Below, piece after piece: positions 60,176 through 64,000 of a stretch of DNA of 64,000 nucleotides (position 1 is its first letter; each line of letters opens with the position of its first letter). Below the pieces are notes generated by a model. The model was not told where the DNA came from. It ran no database searches and saw nothing but the letters and a program-made list of their open reading frames with translations. Made by a program: the position numbers and the translations under genes. Source of the DNA: Leucaena leucocephala (Eukaryota > Streptophyta > Magnoliopsida > Fabales > Fabaceae); NCBI GenBank assembly GCA_037074615.1, contig CM073560.1, forward strand, positions 6,579,501 to 6,643,500. Reading direction: 5' to 3'.

Positions 60176-60310
60176 ATAAAACATCCGCAAGGGAATTCTT
60201 AAAAAGTCAAAATATACCTGATTCTGATAAGGTGTTGTTGTCATATTTAGATCCATATACTATAGAGGGTATATTGTGACTTTTTAAGAATTCCCTTGCG
60301 GATGTTTTAT
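60176..60310. repeat. Near-perfect 43-bp inverted repeat (hairpin, 49-nt loop)
   Basis: Left arm 60,176-60,218 (ataaaacatccgcaaggg...) and right arm 60,268-60,310 (...cccttgcggatgttttat) pair at 42 of 43 positions. The single mismatch lies near the loop. The repeat occurs inside a badly decayed copia element, so it is much better preserved than its surroundings. Confidence 0.95.
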
Positions 60311-60452
60311 AGTGTATAAGTCCCAGATTATGTGACCGAAGTGATTTATGTTAAAATTTTTAGTGATTGTTCCTCAAGTTGACAATGATTGTATGCTTAG
60401 TAAAACCATATTTATTATCTAAAAAAGTTATTTGTCAAAGCCTCCATATAAG

Positions 60453-62341
60453 TGTTGGATATTGTGCCCTAGGGGTCAATCATTGTATTATGAATATTGT
60501 TGAATTATGAATTTCTTAATTATGTTATCACATTATTTGCATGTTTACTGTGATGACCATCCTTGGATAACTCATGATCTTATCCTAAATGTCCATGGTC
60601 AGTCATCTATGCGAGAGCAGAGATGAAATAAGACCAGTATGACTTTAAAGATATATAGAGATATAAATCAAAGTCATAGGCACATGTAAGAGTACAAGGT
60701 GTTGGACCGACCCTCTATGAGAGAGCTGCATGGATAAGTCATAAGCTTCTCTCATATACAAGCCATGTCACTATGCCCTTTGACCTGAGATCATCATGGA
60801 TTCCTACATGACAAACGCTCAGCTTTGACCTAGTCAAAAGTCACTTTTGACCGAGTGATCATAAAGACTATGTTCGGGCTTGGTGGTTTTTCATGCGGAG
60901 GAATGTGAATGGTCAAGATGGAATTTGTCCCTCACATTCGTAGAGAGATATTACTGGGCCCCTCGATGAGTGAGTCTAAGAAATGTATGGGCATACTGTA
61001 ATGGAAAGGTAGTTCCATTTCTATAGTCAAACTACTCAGGGATCGAGAAAGTAACGGTCAAGAACAGGAGGATGACGTTCTCCATACCCCGTCCATGACC
61101 GAAATATCGTGTGATAAAAGGGACGTGATATGGTTGTATGAAAGGTTACATTGTTTATCGATCCTCATATGATTTGGGTAGTCTTAATGTCTTGCTAGAG
61201 ACCGCTTACGACTTGCTAGATGTCCAGATTCATTGAATCTAAGACATGTCCAGATTCAATGAATAATCTAGGGTGGATATATATATTTTATATATATAAA
61301 TTTGTGTATATATATTATATATAATATAAGAGATATTTGCAAGATTTAATTTATAAGAATAAATTAAATCTCTATCACTTTTGAATTTGAATTTAAATTG
61401 ATATGATCTATTTGAATTTGAAATTTAAATTGATAAGATATCTCAAATTTGATTTATGAGAATAAATCAAATATAATTCCGTCTTATCTTTATTTTAAAT
61501 TAAATAAATAGGTGAATTAAATCTGTGGGACGAATTTAATATAAACGATATTTATTTAATTAGTTTCTTATCAAATTATGCAATATATGATATTGTATTA
61601 ATTTCATAATTAATATAAGATTAATTGTGAAATCCAACCCAATTAGAACACCGATAGCATCCTATATATTTGACATTAGGGGCTAAGGTTCTTGACGTGA
61701 CAAAAAGGGGCAAGGAGAGTGCAAAAGGTTTGCAGATAAGAAATGGCCAAAATAGAGACGGTGATAATAGATTCTTGAGAAAGTCCTAGAAGGACCAGAG
61801 GTGCTAGCGTGTCGTTCATGGTTAGAACGCTATTCGTGTGGATACCGGTAGAGGAAGCCGATCTGAGTTGTCGACTTCTTACGATCGAGAAGAGAGCACC
61901 AGGTACGACGATGCGTCGTGACTCGTAGACACTGAGGTCGCGACCATACAGGCGTCCTGAACGTCAGAAAATCGAAAAGAGACGACAGGTCGTGACTAGA
62001 AGCTGAGGAGGTCGCGACAGAAAACTCCAGAGGCAACAGGTTGAGACTAGAAGTTGAGTAGGTCGCGACTGAAAACTCCAGAGGCGAAGAGTCGCGACTA
62101 GTGGATACTGAGGTCGCGACTGCAGATCGAATACCGAAGGTAACACTTCTTTCTCCTTGACTTAAACACATTCGGTAGATCCTAGCAGGGAATGAAAAAA
62201 AATTTAAAGTAATTTTCGCTGCGTGTCTTCCAATTCCCTTCAATAAGTAGCTAGATTAAAATTTATGAGAACAAAATTCACATTTTAGCTTTGGGATAAT
62301 TAATTAATTTATATATTACCGCACTTGAATGGATTAAGCCA
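60453..62341 (+). mobile_element. Copia-type solo LTR with ATAAG target duplication, 1,889 bp
   Basis: It starts TGTTGGATATTGTGCCCTAG, a common start of a plant copia LTR group, and ends in CA (62,341). It is flanked by ATAAG at 60,448-60,452 and 62,342-62,346. No primer-binding site, polypurine tract or interior is attached, and the copia pol of the host element resumes on the other side. It therefore fits a solo LTR left by LTR-LTR recombination. The orientation is from the LTR start only. Confidence 0.75.
61985..62130. repeat. GC-rich tandem repeats with gtcgcgac palindromes
   Basis: About 2.5 units of roughly 52 bp (gtcgtgactagaagctgagg..., gaaaactccagaggc) each contain one or two copies of ggtcgcgac. 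They are markedly CpG-rich against the AT-rich surroundings. They lie near the 3' end of the solo LTR. Confidence 0.8.
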
Positions 62342-62346
62342 ATAAG

Positions 62347-63200
62347 GTTATTATAGATTCTCCCACTATAAATGGCTTTTGGTCAGGAGCCCGATATTTT
62401 CTATCTTAGAATTTTAAATGTGTAATTTCTATTCCACCATAATACACATAGACTGATATTCAAAGAAAGTTGGGATAAATGTTGGATAAGAATCTTCTTC
62501 TTATTGTTTATCTCTAAATGAAAGAAAATGATATTTTTAAAGTAAACAAATAGATTTAGGAGTATACTGTATGTTTGATTGATTGTCATTTGACAAAATT
62601 TTTCCAACATGAGGGGGATAAAAATGAGTAGCTAAAAAATAGAATACATGAAATATATATTTTCTATCAAATGTAGATTCTCAAATATCAAAGTATGAAC
62701 CGAAAGTTCATCAAACATGCATTTATAAAATATTGCAACATATTTGCCAGAGACAATTACTGACCTAGATGTGAATTCTCAATTCTCATATTCCAGCTAA
62801 AAAATATCAATTAGTATAAATAAAAATGAAACATGCCAGAAGCATGAGGAATTATTGGTTCTAGAAGAAAGGTAAAAGTAGCAAATAATTAAGACGATCA
62901 TATTAAGGAGGCAATATATAACTATTTGTAAGACTCTATAAAAGGTTCAGGTACTTGAAAGTAATAACGAAATCTCAATAAGTTATGTCATAAAAGAAAA
63001 GGGGACCGAGAAAAAATGAAGTTGTCAACAATGAATTTGTTCATAATATTACATGATCAAATGAAGATCTTGTGTAGAAATCCGTCATGAGATACATACA
63101 TAAACATTGTTGGCCAACAGAAAAAAAAAATAGAGAAAAAAAGACGCAACATGCAATATCGTGACATGAATTTTTGTATTTATAGCCCAAGCACTCGAAG
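62347..63200 (+). pseudogene. Copia integrase C-terminal to pre-RT region, decayed
   Basis: Frames read ILEF, KKVGINVG, YCMFD and SFDKIFPT, then GGDKNE, in the order of the integrase C-terminal domain. This continues the pol interrupted at 60,452. Short A-tracts and many stops indicate age. RT itself is not readable. Confidence 0.5.
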
Positions 63201-64000
63201 TGTGATATTAGTATCACATAAATGAGTGTTTTATGGTGGATTAACGTTCATGTCCTATCAATTTAACAATTTGGCATTATATAAAAATTTTGATATGCTT
63301 CTAGGAAATATGATTATAACTTATGGCTCACTATATTATGAAATTATATATAAATCCTTGAAAGATTTAAAATACTAGGAACATGTAAAGTTTTTAAAAA
63401 ACTGATATGCTTATAAAATCCTTATGTTAATTATAAACCAATCGATTGATCCACATAAATAGATTTTGATCAAATTATATAAAATTCCCGGAAGGATTTA
63501 TGTTTCTAGGAGCATATGTAAAATTTTTCAAATTATACCTACTATTAGTTACCTGAACCTATTTTGTTCACAATATAAATCAATTTCCAAACATCTGAAA
63601 TGGGCCACCGGGCGGCGAACCCGTGTAAACAACACCAAAGCCCATAACACAAACAAGATACTGAATAATACTATTAATATAGCAAGTGGTTACGGTGGAT
63701 TCATAAAATCACATGCAAAATCCTAAAAGTCCTTTGGCCTTCTAACATCACACAATATCTAGTATGATCATCAATATAGCAAATTGTCAAAATATAAACA
63801 AAAGTAGACCCTACAGTGGCAATTTGTATCTATTCAACACATAAATATAAAGGAGGGTGTTATACAAATTGAATAGCACCACTATGCCTCTGACACCTTC
63901 CTGCTCAAACTAGCAATTGAACTAACTCCTGAAAAATATGAATAACCACGGGGTGAGACAAAAGCTTCAGTAACCAATAGTTTCTACTCATCATATATAC
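63201..64000. other. Right edge, nothing firmly recognised
   Basis: AT-rich sequence with an 86-codon open frame at 63,466-63,726 that shows no family features. It is probably further decayed retroelement, continuing beyond the window. Confidence 0.4.

Larger units (their letters stand above)
59640..63200 (+). mobile_element. Decayed copia pol, plus strand, interrupted by a solo LTR
   Basis: Before the insertion, shifted frames read GAG-pre-integrase/integrase features (CAACSKKEL near 59,830; a GPIHPPCGPFRYFM-like stretch near 59,920-59,965; WSHVCL-like near 59,985; then IITYKASHTSK). After the insertion they read an integrase C-terminal region (KKVGINVG near 62,470, FDKIFPT with GGDK near 62,590-62,620). 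Further on is a degenerate SYVIKEKG stretch near 62,975-63,000, matching the segment between integrase and RT in this copia group. All frames are broken. Confidence 0.6.

Noticed and set aside
61830..62243. 137-codon frame across the CpG-rich repeats
   Set aside because: It encodes the tandem repeats only (Ser/Thr/Leu-rich repeating text) inside a solo LTR.

Overview
This AT-rich window comes from a plant nuclear genome, most likely a eudicot. The evidence is Ty1/copia and Ty3/gypsy elements of plant lineages, CACTA and hAT transposons, a tRNA-derived SINE, and host exons with GT-AG introns that match plant gene families. It is mostly nested transposable elements. I find one gene that looks intact, two host pseudogenes, one unrecognised coding-like exon, and host exons carried inside a DNA transposon. 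All family assignments come from reading the sequence; no database search was run.

1-15,200 is a stack of gypsy LTRs. Two copies of one LTR family lie head to head at the left edge, followed by decayed gypsy interior and a second LTR family at about 6,320-7,228. Then come three levels of nesting: a gypsy LTR (7,229-14,642) holds a SIRE-lineage copia solo LTR (7,714-13,054), which holds another gypsy solo LTR (8,555-12,190). 15,215-22,988 is a nearly full-length SIRE-lineage copia element on the minus strand. It has a CATTA target duplication and a Met-tRNA-type primer site, and its empty-site counterpart survives near 35,767. 23,194-35,263 holds another gypsy LTR, a second SIRE-lineage element split by a gypsy solo LTR and carrying an extra ORF downstream of pol, and a truncated CACTA element.

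36,931-39,949 is an internally deleted copia element with both LTRs and an ATAAT target duplication; a SINE sits in its leader. 40,144-47,000 is the gene-bearing island: an LRR receptor-like-protein pseudogene (+), two exons of an OST48-like oligosaccharyltransferase pseudogene (-), an unrecognised ORF (-), and a three-exon EFFECTOR OF TRANSCRIPTION-like gene (-) with an open reading frame of 474 codons. Immediately upstream of that gene are two related MITE-like units, one interrupted by a 785-bp hAT MITE.

49,290-52,000 is a decayed copia pol on the minus strand. 53,687-58,720 is a gypsy terminal region interrupted by a 2.2-kb non-autonomous hAT element. That element has captured at least one exon of an EDR1-type Raf-like kinase gene and a second, unidentified exon. 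59,640-63,200 is a decayed plus-strand copia pol containing a near-perfect 43-bp inverted repeat and interrupted by a 1.9-kb solo LTR with ATAAG target duplications.

The most noteworthy items are the gene-capturing hAT, the extra plant-transposon-protein-like ORF in the SIRE element, arrays of ATCGAT-centred palindromes in two SIRE LTR families, and the isolated hairpin. I saw no CRISPR array, rRNA or tRNA gene.
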